DNA from: Deltaproteobacteria bacterium
Lineage (GTDB): Bacteria; Desulfobacterota; Syntrophia; Syntrophales; UBA8958
Assembly (NCBI GenBank): GCA_029561465.1
Contig: JAKQIZ010000042.1
Span: 1-56,938 of the forward strand
Direction: 5' to 3'
Length of the DNA: 56,938 nt
The notes beneath the pieces are model-generated. The model was given only the letters and a program-made list of their open reading frames with translations, was not told the origin of the DNA and did not search any database. A program made the position numbers and the translations under genes. Shown one piece after another: positions 48,702 to 56,938 of this stretch; position 1 is the stretch's first letter; every line of letters starts with the position of its first letter.

Positions 48702-49071
48702 ATGAAATCAAGTATAGCCATCGTCCGAGGGGAAGAAAAGAGATGTCAAGGAAGAGAAGGAACATGCCATGCTCACGGCGGAAATCGCCACGGCCGCCTT
48801 CGGTGTCACCCCCGACGAACATAAAGAGTTGAAAGGCCTCAAACGGGAAAACCTGCGGGATCACATGACCGATTTAGAGCTGATCTTCTCCATGCTCGGT
48901 GACGCCGCCACCACGGAGATCACCAGAATCGACAACGCCCAGGGCTTCGCTGAAAGCCGCGCCGTCGCACGGAAAGGCGGGGCAATAGCGGGTGTGGCAC
49001 GCAAAGACCTGGAAAGGAAAACCGGCAAGCGCGTCCTCTCACTAATAAATTGTCTTAAAGATACTGAATAG
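48702..49071 (+). pseudogene. DinD/BRO-N-like protein, internally deleted
   Basis: ATG 48702 with AAGGAGTGCGTC starts MKSSIAIVRGEEKR, typical of the first residues of DinD/BRO-N proteins. A deletion then joins this, out of frame, to RDVKEEKEHAMLTAEIATAAFGVTPDEHKELKGLKRENLRDHMTDLELIFSMLGDAATTEI...ARKGGAIAGVARKDLERKTGKRV, the conserved C-terminal region of the family. Most of the BRO-N domain is missing. The track ORF at 48769 starts inside the remnant. DinD modulates RecA in E. coli; here nothing functional remains. Confidence 0.65.
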
Positions 49072-49187
49072 AAAAGTGATTTGAAATGAAAAAAGTGATT
49101 CGTAGTTGCATGCGCATTATATCAAGATTTCAAAAAATATTAGACACCCGTTGCATGAATAGTCTGGACTCTAAATGAGGATTTATA

Positions 49188-51368
49188 ATGACCGAATATT
49201 ACGCACATACGCCTAACGAAAAGGGTGAATGGCACCTCCTTGATAAACATCTCAAGGAGGTTGGTGAGATGGCCCAAGGCTTTGCAGACAAATTCGGAGC
49301 AGGGGATCTGGCATACTGGATAGGCCTGTGGCACGATCTGGGGAAAAGCAATCCTGAATTTCAAGATTACCTCGCAGCATGTCAGAACAATGAAAGGCAT
49401 GAAAAAATACCGCATGCAATATGGGGGGCATTTTTAGCATATCAACTACTCAGACACAATACGGAAGGCGATCGATGGAAGGAAATAGCGTTGACGATTG
49501 CAGGGCATCATGGCCGCATTGATCAACCAGGGTCAATGTCTCAGAGGCTTGAGGAACTTACACAGGCTAATCATTTGATCTTCCAACACATTGTCAAATA
49601 CGCAAAAAGACTGTTTTCTCTGCCCAAAATAACACTGCCAGAATTGACCCGCACACAACGCGAATTGTTTATTCGTATGGTTTTTTCCACTCTTGTCGAT
49701 GCCGATCATCTGAATACGGAAAAGCACTTCAACGAAACGCAGTATATTCTAAGGCAAAAACGACAGAGAATAGGACATCTTCGGGATAGATTTATTGTCA
49801 ATCAACTTGAGCTCATGCGCTCTGTAGACTCCGTAAGTGTCGTCAATCGTGTTCGCAAGGAGGTATATGAATTGTGCGATAAAGCGGCAGCCGGGAAACG
49901 CGGTATTTATCGTATGACAGTGCCTACGGGTGGTGGCAAGACCAGAAGTGGATTGGCTTTTGCGCTAAGGCATGCTGTCGAGAATAAAATGGATAGAATT
50001 ATCTTTGCAATTCCTTATACAAGCATTATTGATCAGACAGCTAAAGAATATAAAAAAATTCTCGGTGCTGAAGCGGTACTTGAACATCACAGCCAGGTTA
50101 GCATTCCCGCTGATGAGAGCCAGAATGCTGCAAATCTTGCATTAAGGCTTGCTATTGAAAATTGGGAAACACCGCTCATCGTAACTACAACTGTACAGCT
50201 TTTTGAAAGCCTTTTTTCAAATAAGCCCGGAAAGGTGCGTAAACTCCACAATATATCTCGAAGTGTTATTGTTATAGACGAGGTACAGACTCTCCCATCA
50301 GAGTTGTTGACCCCAACACTCGATGTACTTCGAGATCTTGTCGAACGATATGGCGTCTCTGTTGTTCTTTGCACAGCGACTCAACCCGTCTTTGAAGAAA
50401 GTCAATATCTGAAACCATTTCAAGGCTTAGAAGTCCATGAGATCGTCCCAAAAGAAGAATATCAAGCGCTTTTTAGAAAACTTGAACGTGTAAAATATTA
50501 TCGGGAAAAAGAACCAATTTCCTGGCAGGCATTGGCCAATGAATTATCCAAGGAAAATCAGGTCATGGTTGTGTTGAATACCCGCAAGGACGCATTATCA
50601 CTCATCGACTCTCTTAGCGATGATAAGAAAGATGTTTTTCACCTTTCAACTCTTCTTTGTGGAATACATCGAAAACTTATTCTAAGAGAAGTGAAAAGGC
50701 GACTCAAAATTGGATTGCCTGTCTGTCTTATTAGTACACAGGTTATTGAGGCAGGTGTAGATATTGATTTCCCGGTAGTTTATAGGGCGATAGGTCCTTT
50801 GGATAGGATTGTTCAAGCTGCAGGAAGGTGTAACAGAGAAGGCAAGCTTCCCCAAGACCAACCTGGACGCGTCATAATATTTGAGCCATCGGAAGGACGA
50901 GCACCAAAAGGACCTTATAAAACTGGGATTGAGAAGGCCAAACTTCTGTTGATGCCACCATGTGATATTGCCGAGCTGCATAATCCTGAATTGTATCGCA
51001 TTTATTTTGAGAAGCTTTTTGCTGATGTTGATACAGACAAGAAGAAGATACAATCCCACCGGGAGGTTCTTGATTATCCAATCGTTGATTCTGAGTACCG
51101 ACTAATTGAGCAGAATACAGTCCCTGTTTTAATCAATTGCGAGTCTGCAACTAAACGGCTGAAGGAATGGAAATACCATCCTTGCAGAAGAACGTGGCAG
51201 CGGTTGCAGCCATTGTTGGTGAACATGTTTGATTATGAAGTTCAGAAGCTTAAGGCGGAAGGCTGGCTTGAGCCAATAACGGAGGGGTTCTACCTTTCAT
51301 TTGGTATGTACGACAGGCTGAAAGGATTAGTTCCGGCAATCAATGATCCAAGTGATCTAATTCAATAG
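49188..51368 (+). CDS. cas3: CRISPR-associated helicase/nuclease Cas3 (type I-C, HD fused)
   Basis: 726 aa. The N-terminal HD nuclease has WHDLGKSNPEFQDYL, AGHHGRID and VDADHLNTE. The SF2 helicase has Walker A PTGGGKTRSGLAFALRHA, motif II VIDEVQTLP, motif III CTATQP, and motifs V/VI STQVIEAGVDIDFPVVYR and QAAGRCNREG. Cas3 unwinds and degrades DNA bound by Cascade. The ATG has TGAGGATTTAT. First gene of the AT-rich effector operon; the cas5c gene starts 10 bp after its stop. Confidence 0.95.
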   Translation: MTEYYAHTPNEKGEWHLLDKHLKEVGEMAQGFADKFGAGDLAYWIGLWHDLGKSNPEFQDYLAACQNNERHEKIPHAIWGAFLAYQLLRHNTEGDRWKEIALTIAGHHGRIDQPGSMSQRLEELTQANHLIFQHIVKYAKRLFSLPKITLPELTRTQRELFIRMVFSTLVDADHLNTEKHFNETQYILRQKRQRIGHLRDRFIVNQLELMRSVDSVSVVNRVRKEVYELCDKAAAGKRGIYRMTVPTGGGKTRSGLAFALRHAVENKMDRIIFAIPYTSIIDQTAKEYKKILGAEAVLEHHSQVSIPADESQNAANLALRLAIENWETPLIVTTTVQLFESLFSNKPGKVRKLHNISRSVIVIDEVQTLPSELLTPTLDVLRDLVERYGVSVVLCTATQPVFEESQYLKPFQGLEVHEIVPKEEYQALFRKLERVKYYREKEPISWQALANELSKENQVMVVLNTRKDALSLIDSLSDDKKDVFHLSTLLCGIHRKLILREVKRRLKIGLPVCLISTQVIEAGVDIDFPVVYRAIGPLDRIVQAAGRCNREGKLPQDQPGRVIIFEPSEGRAPKGPYKTGIEKAKLLLMPPCDIAELHNPELYRIYFEKLFADVDTDKKKIQSHREVLDYPIVDSEYRLIEQNTVPVLINCESATKRLKEWKYHPCRRTWQRLQPLLVNMFDYEVQKLKAEGWLEPITEGFYLSFGMYDRLKGLVPAINDPSDLIQ

Positions 51369-51378
51369 GAGGTGAAAC

Positions 51379-52083
51379 GTGAACACCGCAACTTTCATCA
51401 TCAAAGTGGGCGGGGACTATGCCTGCTTTACAAATCCGGGATTAAAGGTAGAGAGATGCACCTATCCTGTCATGACTCCATCAGCGGCTAGGGGTGTTTT
51501 GGAGGCAATTTTTTGGAAGCCTCAGTTTAGATGGGAAATCAGAGAAATCAAAGTACTTAAACCTATCAAACAGATAAGCATAATGAGAAACGAAATTAAA
51601 GATCGGCAGAACGTGAAGCCAATTGTTATAGAACAGAAGAAGCAGCGACAACAGCGGGCGAGCCTAATCTTGAAAGATGTCGAGTATGTTATCACGGCAG
51701 AGATCGTACTTAAGTACGGAATAAATAATAGAATTGGTTACATTGACCAGTTTAGGAGAAAGCTTGATGGGGGCCAATGCCATCATACACCTTATCTTGG
51801 CACACGTGAGTTTGCGGCGTGGTTTGAACCTGCGACAGGCAATGAAGAACCGGATGAAACAATAATAGACCTCCCTTTGGGCCAGATGCTTTTCGATACA
51901 GCATATAGAGAAAATAACGAGCGCAAGGAAATTCATTTTCATCGCCATAGAGGTGAGGAAAAGCGGGTTGCTGGGGGGTATGCCCATGCGTTATTTTTCG
52001 ATGCCACCATTAAAGACAACGTACTGTTCGTGCCTCGCGCCAAGTATCAAGAATTGTACAAATTGGAGGACGTCCATGTTTAA
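51379..52083 (+). CDS. cas5c: Cas5c (type I-C crRNA-processing endonuclease)
   Basis: 234 aa from a GTG with AGGAGGTGAAAC upstream. [47 protein letters not shown] (here [13 protein letters not shown]) is diagnostic for Cas5c/Cas5d, with C-terminal [14 protein letters not shown]-like [17 protein letters not shown]. In type I-C, Cas5 replaces Cas6 and cleaves the pre-crRNA. Overlaps the cas8c start by 8 bp. Confidence 0.93.
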   Translation: [234 protein letters not shown]

Positions 52084-53941
52084 AGAAATCATTGAACTTG
52101 GAGAGCGTCTTGAATTTGAAGGCAAGCTCGTCCCTACGGGTTTTTATAAATATTCTGATTCTTCGCCCATTAAATGGGTTGTTCATATTTTAGGTAAGTC
52201 ACCGCTAAAATGTTATCTCGAGGAAACAGCAATACAAAAACCACGGCCTAAGAGCGGAAGAACCAAAAGAACGGACTTAGCCCATCCAATTGCAGATGAA
52301 GCCGGTTATGTTTTTGGAGTTGATCGTAAAAAAGATGGCATAGATATCGATGCGAATAAAAAACATGTAGCCTTTATGTCACTCTTAGATAAAATGAATC
52401 GAGATAAGGAAATAGATGATGAGGAATTGAAAGAAGCTATTCCAATAATTAAGGAAGTATTATCGCAAGACATCCTAAAGTCTGATGCGCGTTTCAATAA
52501 GATAATGAACAAAGATTGGGTATCTTTTATTATCGAATCAGGCACACTCTCAGGAAAACACTTGTTCGAGCATCCCGATATTAAGGCTTTCTGGGCAAAA
52601 GAGTTGCAAGAGAATTCACAAAAAACCAAAAATCGGGCTTACGAAATCGAAGGAGAATGTTCCATCTGTGGGAAGCTGAGACAATTGTTGAAACGCATAC
52701 CTGGAGTAAAACTTTATAAACCAATTCCACTCCATTCTTATAATGAAGATGCTTTTGTTTCTTTTATGGACGGGACAGAGGTTTCCAAGAAGTCGCATAT
52801 AGGACAATGTTTTGTCTGTGGCGATGCTATCGCCAGAACGTTGAACTATCTAACCAGCAACGAGCTTCATTACAAAATCATCGCACAGGATCGTAAAGAT
52901 GGGAAACTCAATACCGATTCAGCTCGGAATCAGTTTGCTTTGTTCTGGCTAAAAGACGAACAACCGTTGAAAGCAGGAGAGACAACACTTGACCCGGCAG
53001 AATTGTTGAAAAATTTGGGTCTTGTCATGAGCAAGGCTGACTCAACGGAAAAAGACACTCCACAACCAGACCTGATGCAACTCGAAAATATGCTGAACAT
53101 ACCTTGGGCAGGCAGGGATGCATCAATCAATATTGCGAATAACGCATTCTATCTTCTCGTGTTGTCACCGAACAAAGGCCGCATCGCGGTTAGGGATTGG
53201 ATACATATTTCCCTCGATAAATTACAGCAGAACCTCAAGACATTTCTTGACGCTCAACGCATTATTGATCCCGCTGGAAAAGAAAAAAAATGCTTCGGAA
53301 TACCGGACATTCTCAAAGCAATTGAGGCTTCGAACATATCTAAGCCACCGTTCAAGGCTATAGAAATAGCTAATCCTAACATAAGCCGTCAATTATTGAG
53401 AACAGCGTATTTGGGAGAACCACCGCCATCTGCTCTCCTTGAGGCGGCTGTGATGTGTATGAGGAATATGAAGATATTCGGAAAACCGGACACGCAACAT
53501 GTTGTTATGGCAACATTAAAGATGTTCTTAACTCATAGAAAGGAGGGAATGAAAGAAATGGAAACGCGAGACACAAACCGAAACACCCCTGGGTATCTGT
53601 GCGGCATGCTTTTGTCGATTCTTGAAGAAGCACAACTACGGGCAGCAAGATGGAAAATAAACACCACTCTTGTAGACAGGTTCTATGGTTCCGCTTCATC
53701 CGCACCTGTTTCAGTTTTTGGAACATTGATAAGCCGAGCTACGACTGACCACTTTCCCAAGATACGTAAACAACAGCTTGGCTACAAGGATTTAGAGGCC
53801 TTGATGGAATCAGTCCAATCGACTATTGATCAGACAGGGGGCTATCCTAAAACACTTTCACTTGAAGGACAGGCCGAGTTTTCACTTGGCTTTTATCATC
53901 AACGCGCCAAGTTTTGCGAAGGAAGGACCACTAACAAATAA
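52076..53941 (+). CDS. cas8c: Cas8c/Csd1 (type I-C large subunit)
   Basis: 621 aa from ATG 52076 with TTGGAGGA; the track extends 41 codons into cas5c. Csd1 features: LGERLEFEGKLVPTGFYKYSDSSPIKWVVHI, DRKKDGIDIDANKKHVAFMSLLDKM, and two zinc-type pairs CSICGK and CFVCGD. LSPNKGRIAVRDWIHISLDKLQQNLKTFL follows, then a helical C-terminus that in type I-C also yields the small Cas11 subunit by internal translation. It recognises the PAM in Cascade. AT-rich coding, as for its neighbours. Confidence 0.92.
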   Translation: MFKEIIELGERLEFEGKLVPTGFYKYSDSSPIKWVVHILGKSPLKCYLEETAIQKPRPKSGRTKRTDLAHPIADEAGYVFGVDRKKDGIDIDANKKHVAFMSLLDKMNRDKEIDDEELKEAIPIIKEVLSQDILKSDARFNKIMNKDWVSFIIESGTLSGKHLFEHPDIKAFWAKELQENSQKTKNRAYEIEGECSICGKLRQLLKRIPGVKLYKPIPLHSYNEDAFVSFMDGTEVSKKSHIGQCFVCGDAIARTLNYLTSNELHYKIIAQDRKDGKLNTDSARNQFALFWLKDEQPLKAGETTLDPAELLKNLGLVMSKADSTEKDTPQPDLMQLENMLNIPWAGRDASINIANNAFYLLVLSPNKGRIAVRDWIHISLDKLQQNLKTFLDAQRIIDPAGKEKKCFGIPDILKAIEASNISKPPFKAIEIANPNISRQLLRTAYLGEPPPSALLEAAVMCMRNMKIFGKPDTQHVVMATLKMFLTHRKEGMKEMETRDTNRNTPGYLCGMLLSILEEAQLRAARWKINTTLVDRFYGSASSAPVSVFGTLISRATTDHFPKIRKQQLGYKDLEALMESVQSTIDQTGGYPKTLSLEGQAEFSLGFYHQRAKFCEGRTTNK

Positions 53942-53963
53942 AATAAGAATATGGAGGAAGACG

Positions 53964-55075
53964 ATGAGCAATGATATTCATACTGACCCCGCAAGAAGGC
54001 ATGATTTTGTATTGCTATTTGATGTTGAGAACGGTAACCCAAACGGCGATCCCGATGCTGGAAACCTGCCGCGCATTGACCCTGAAACCATGCACGGAAT
54101 TATTACCGATGTATGCTTAAAACGAAAGGTCAGGGACTATCTGCAGATTACAAAAAACATCCCTATTTTTATACAAAGTGAAACGGCGTTAAATACTCTG
54201 ATTTCTAGAGCAGCTCGTGATGTTGGCGCCGAGTTCCCACAAATAGTAATAGCAGAAGATATAGATGACGATGTCGTTCAGTGGTTTTCAGAAAATGACC
54301 CGTTTGAAGTGAACAATAACAGCCTTTTGTATTATGGTGATTCATTTAAGCAAAAAAATATTGAAAAACACTTTGATGAGGTTGTGGATGCAGTCTTGAA
54401 GGCTAAGCTTAAACCGTATGCCAAACAACTGTCAGACTCCGTTAAGAAGAAAACACTCAATGAAACCGATAGAGAAAAAACAAAGCAGCATCTCATCAAA
54501 GAGCGATTCGATATACGAATGTTTGGCGCCGTGCTGTCAACAGGACTGAATGCGGGGCAGGTACGTGGGCCAGTTCAGTTTACATTTGCAAAATCGGTAG
54601 ACCCTATTTTTCGACTCGATAACGCAATAACGCGCAAAGCTATAACGAAAGAGTCAGATAAAAGAATAAAAGATACCGAGATGGCTCGTAAGCCTACAGT
54701 GCCTTATGCACTTTATCAGGCGCATGGTTTCTACAATCCATACTTTGCATTAAAACCAAAATTCAAAAAAGAAGAACCAGATGAGATGAATACATGGTTT
54801 CAAAAGATGATCTTGGCAATCTATGGGAGGCCTTGGAATGGATGTTCAACAACGACACTGCTGCCGCTCGTGGTAAAATGGCAACAAGGGGGCTGTATGT
54901 ATTTACTCACAACAGTAAGAGAGGTAACGCACCATCACATAAACTTTTCAAACGAATTTCTGTTCCCAAAATGAAATGTGCACGACAGTTCGATGACTAC
55001 AAACCAATTTCAATCGATGAAATAGGACTTGCCGATTTAGGCGTTCATTTGGAGAAACTTGTTCATGAGGATTGA
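53964..55075 (+). pseudogene. cas7c: Cas7c/Csd2 (Cascade backbone), split by a frameshift
   Basis: ATG 53964 follows ATGGAGGAAGACG. The first frame is Csd2: HDFVLLFDVENGNPNGDPDAGNLPRIDPETMHGIITDVCLKRKVRDY, DIRMFGAVLSTGLNAGQVRGPVQFTFAKSVDPI and MARKPTVPYALYQAHGFYNPYF. The conserved C-terminal region SKDDLGNLWEALEWMFNNDTAAARGKMATRGLYVFTHNSKRGNAPSH continues in another frame from about 54790 to 55075. The shift lies between 54775 and 54795, with no long homopolymer at that point. Six Cas7 copies form the crRNA filament, so loss of the C-terminus should disable interference. A sequencing error is possible. Confidence 0.85.
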
Positions 55076-55128
55076 TAGAGGATAGAAGTCCAGCACCATA
55101 TTGCCATTATACATGGAGGTTCTATCCA

Positions 55129-56184
55129 ATGAAATCATTGGATCGTGATTTTCTTGAACGTCAGGCCGTGCCCCTGGAGTTTGCCGGCACTCTCCGCCAG
55201 TTGGGTGAGTACCGGGGAAAGCAGGAGCTTTACCGAAAGCAGATGCCACAAGTCCTGAACACCCTCAAACAGGCCGCCATGATCCAGAGCGTGGAATCAT
55301 CGAACCGGATCGAGGGGATACTGGTTGATGAGACCAGGCTGAAACCTCTCTTGGAACAGGGCGCAACTCCAGGAAATCGTTCGGAGGCCGAAGTTGTGGG
55401 CTATAAGAATGTCTTGGCAAGGATTCATTCCGCCTTTGAAGGCATCGAGATCACCCCGGAAACGATCATGCGGATGCACAGGGACATGCTCGGCTTTACC
55501 GACCTGCCTGCGGGTAGATGGAAAACCCGGGACAACACCATCGAAGAAAGGCTTCCCGACGGGCGGTGGATTACACGATATGTTCCCGTTTCCGCCCGGG
55601 AAACGCCGTTCTACATGAACGAGCTATGCCTGCGCCTTCAACGTTTATGGAATGAAGGCCGGGTCGATCGTCTGTTGCTCATCCACGCCTTTGCCTTGGA
55701 TTTTCTCTGCATCCATCCTTTCACCGACGGCAACGGGCGCATTTCCCGCTTACTGACGGTGTTACTGCTCCATAAGAGCGGCTATGATGTAGGGCGTTAC
55801 ATCAGTATCGAACGCCTCATCGAAGAGAGCAAAGCCAGTTATTATGAAGTCCTGCAACGCGCTTCGGAAAAATGGCATGAGGGCGGCCACGCCATACTTC
55901 CCTGGTGGCAGTTCAGCCTCGGTGTTTTGATTGCCGCATATCGGGAGATGGATAAGCGGTTGGGGCTGATGGAAACAAACAGAGGTGCAAAAACAGCCTG
56001 GGTGAGAGATGCAGTTACCCAGCTTCCCGAAGTATTTACTATTGGGGATGTCGTGCGGCTATGCGTGGGGGTCAGCCGCCCCATGATTCGCGTGATCCTG
56101 GAGAGCCTGCGTAGCGAAGGCAAGATCGAAACCATCGGAACGGGCCGGGGGGCAAAATGGCGGAAACGTGATAATATCCCTTAA
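55129..56184 (+). CDS. Fic family protein (class II, AMPylase-like) inserted in the cas operon
   Basis: 351 aa from ATG 55129 with TGGAGGTTC upstream. The active motif HPFTDGNGR is complete. The N-terminal inhibitory helix SSNRIEG, (S/T)xxxE(G/N), marks an autoinhibited class II Fic. A C-terminal winged-helix-like segment (FTIGDVVRLCVGVSRPMIRVILESLRSEGKI) suggests DNA binding. Fic proteins transfer AMP or similar groups onto target hydroxyls. It lies between cas7c and cas4, where type I-C operons normally have no gene. Its composition is GC-rich like cas4 and unlike cas3-cas7. Confidence 0.92.
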   Translation: MKSLDRDFLERQAVPLEFAGTLRQLGEYRGKQELYRKQMPQVLNTLKQAAMIQSVESSNRIEGILVDETRLKPLLEQGATPGNRSEAEVVGYKNVLARIHSAFEGIEITPETIMRMHRDMLGFTDLPAGRWKTRDNTIEERLPDGRWITRYVPVSARETPFYMNELCLRLQRLWNEGRVDRLLLIHAFALDFLCIHPFTDGNGRISRLLTVLLLHKSGYDVGRYISIERLIEESKASYYEVLQRASEKWHEGGHAILPWWQFSLGVLIAAYREMDKRLGLMETNRGAKTAWVRDAVTQLPEVFTIGDVVRLCVGVSRPMIRVILESLRSEGKIETIGTGRGAKWRKRDNIP

Positions 56185-56263
56185 ACGTGATAATTAATGT
56201 GATAATAAGTCGCGTTGAGCCAACGGTCGTAAAGGATAAAAAGAAAACTAGAGGCCTTAAAAA

Positions 56264-56905
56264 GTGACGGATCAGAATATAGACGATCTCATCATGATCT
56301 CCGCCTTGCAGCATTACGCCTTCTGTCCCCGCCAGTGCGCCCTGATCCATGTAGAGCAGACGTGGGAGGAAAGCGGTCGCACCGTCGAAGGTCGGATTCT
56401 TCACGAAAAAGTCCACGAGGAGGGAAGCGAGATGCGGGCGGGGGTCCGGGTTGGACGGGGCGTCTCCCTCCGCTCCCTACGCCTGGGTCTGATCGGCAAG
56501 GCGGATGTTGTGGAATTCCACCGCCGGGAAGACGGCACCTGGCGACCCTTCCCCGTGGAATACAAGCGTGGGAAACCGAAGCCGGACCATTGCGACAAGA
56601 TCCAGCTTTGCGCCCAGGCCCTCTGTCTGGAAGAAATGCTCCATACGGACATTCCCGCGGGCGCCCTTTTCTATGGCCAAACCCGGCGGCGACTCGATGT
56701 GGTCTTTGACAACAACCTCCGCCGGGAAACGGAGGAAGCGGCCCGTCAGGTCCGGGAATTGCTCAATTCAGGAAAGACGCCTAAACCCGTGTATGCAAAG
56801 AGATGCGATAATTGTTCACTTATTGCCGACTGTCTGCCCAAGGCGATTCAGAAGCGGCGGTCGGTGAAGAATTACCTGCAACGTATGATGACAGGTGAAT
56901 CATGA
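56264..56905 (+). CDS. cas4: Cas4 (adaptation exonuclease, type I-C)
   Basis: 213 aa from GTG 56264 with GAGG upstream. Cas4 features: ISALQHYAFCPRQCALIHVEQ (first Cys ligands), HEKVHEEG, the RecB nuclease motifs GKADVVEF and PFPVEYKRGKPK, QLCAQALCLEEM (QxxxY-like), and C-terminal CDNCSLIADC completing the Fe-S cluster. Cas4 trims prespacers and checks the PAM with Cas1-Cas2. Its stop overlaps the cas1 start (ATGA). Confidence 0.95.
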   Translation: MTDQNIDDLIMISALQHYAFCPRQCALIHVEQTWEESGRTVEGRILHEKVHEEGSEMRAGVRVGRGVSLRSLRLGLIGKADVVEFHRREDGTWRPFPVEYKRGKPKPDHCDKIQLCAQALCLEEMLHTDIPAGALFYGQTRRRLDVVFDNNLRRETEEAARQVRELLNSGKTPKPVYAKRCDNCSLIADCLPKAIQKRRSVKNYLQRMMTGES

Positions 56906-56938
56906 AAAAACATCTCAATACCCTTTTTGTCACCACTC
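56902..56938 (+). CDS. cas1: Cas1, first codons only (cut by window edge)
   Basis: Missing from the ORF track because of length. The ATG overlaps the cas4 stop, and the visible residues MKKHLNTLFVTT match the usual type I-C Cas1 N-terminus (MKKLLNTLYVTT-like). Cas1 is the spacer integrase; cas2 and the array should follow outside the window. Confidence 0.8.
   Translation, partial: MKKHLNTLFVTT

Noticed and set aside
48252-49187. Search for a CRISPR array beside the cas genes
   Set aside because: No regularly spaced direct repeats of about 32 bp were seen upstream of cas3 or elsewhere in the window; the inverted repeats here are single, differ from each other and are not arrayed. The array probably lies beyond cas2, outside the window.

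Overview
The window looks like a chromosomal segment of a GC-rich anaerobic Desulfobacterota (deltaproteobacterium), plausibly a Syntrophus/Smithella-like syntroph. That placement is an inference. It rests on the sum of a long Pta, an acetate-type transporter, a sigma-54 regulator, a two-cluster ferredoxin beside a Crp/Fnr regulator with an HcpR-type palindrome, a KamA-like radical SAM enzyme, a TAXI-TRAP receptor and a decayed sodium-pump decarboxylase gene. No rRNA, tRNA or CRISPR array was seen.

Region 1 (1-7.2 kb, minus strand) is a compact run moaC > small membrane protein > Fis-like protein > beta-helix nucleotidyltransferase-like protein > giant GlmS-like protein > pyrG (cut by the window edge). 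Several junctions are overlapping or nearly so. The last three genes point to UDP-amino-sugar and CTP supply. Region 2 (7.2-15.8 kb, plus) holds a YifB/ComM ATPase, ilvE, lolA, a glycogen debranching enzyme, an NCS2/AGZA-type permease and an alpha/beta hydrolase. Region 3 (15.9-19.8 kb) has a pseudogene chimera (decarboxylase beta subunit joined to a TRAP DctM tail), an acetate-type transporter and a divergent sigma-54 activator. Region 4 (19.9-31.3 kb, plus) holds a metallophosphoesterase, a GADEF-type GGDEF protein, a GT4 glycosyltransferase, a GH57 hydrolase, a fused glycogen synthase/alpha-glucan phosphorylase of 1418 aa, and pta. With the debranching enzyme this covers glycogen making and breaking. 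Region 5 (31.3-33.0 kb) is a ferredoxin gene divergent from a Crp/Fnr regulator.

Region 6 (33.2-39.3 kb) is a decaying type I restriction-modification locus. hsdM is frameshifted and internally deleted. hsdR carries a 10-bp tandem duplication, a nonsense codon and an internal deletion. The RhuM-like gene is truncated. hsdS, a DUF1016 nuclease and an ORF6N gene are still open. A copy of the hsdM tail/hsdS start motif precedes the DUF1016 gene, the ORF6N-containing segment and hsdS. Region 7 (39.3-48.3 kb) has MITE-like repeats, DUF2905, a KamA-like protein, a TAXI receptor, two orphan ParB-like genes (the first bracketed by a repeated 24-bp GC palindrome), a DHH-like fragment, a histidine kinase/NarL regulator pair and a DUF3313-like lipoprotein.

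Region 8 (48.4-56.9 kb) is a type I-C CRISPR-Cas locus: cas3-cas5c-cas8c-cas7c, a fic gene, then cas4 and the first codons of cas1. The effector genes are visibly AT-rich, while fic-cas4-cas1 match the GC-rich genome, so the locus looks mosaic. cas7c is split by a frameshift. A deleted DinD/BRO-like gene with strong palindromes lies just upstream. The points most worth checking are the repeated hsdM/hsdS junction motif, the recurring TCACAnnnTGTGA palindrome at ORF6N and DinD-like genes, and the mosaic CRISPR-Cas locus with an embedded Fic protein.
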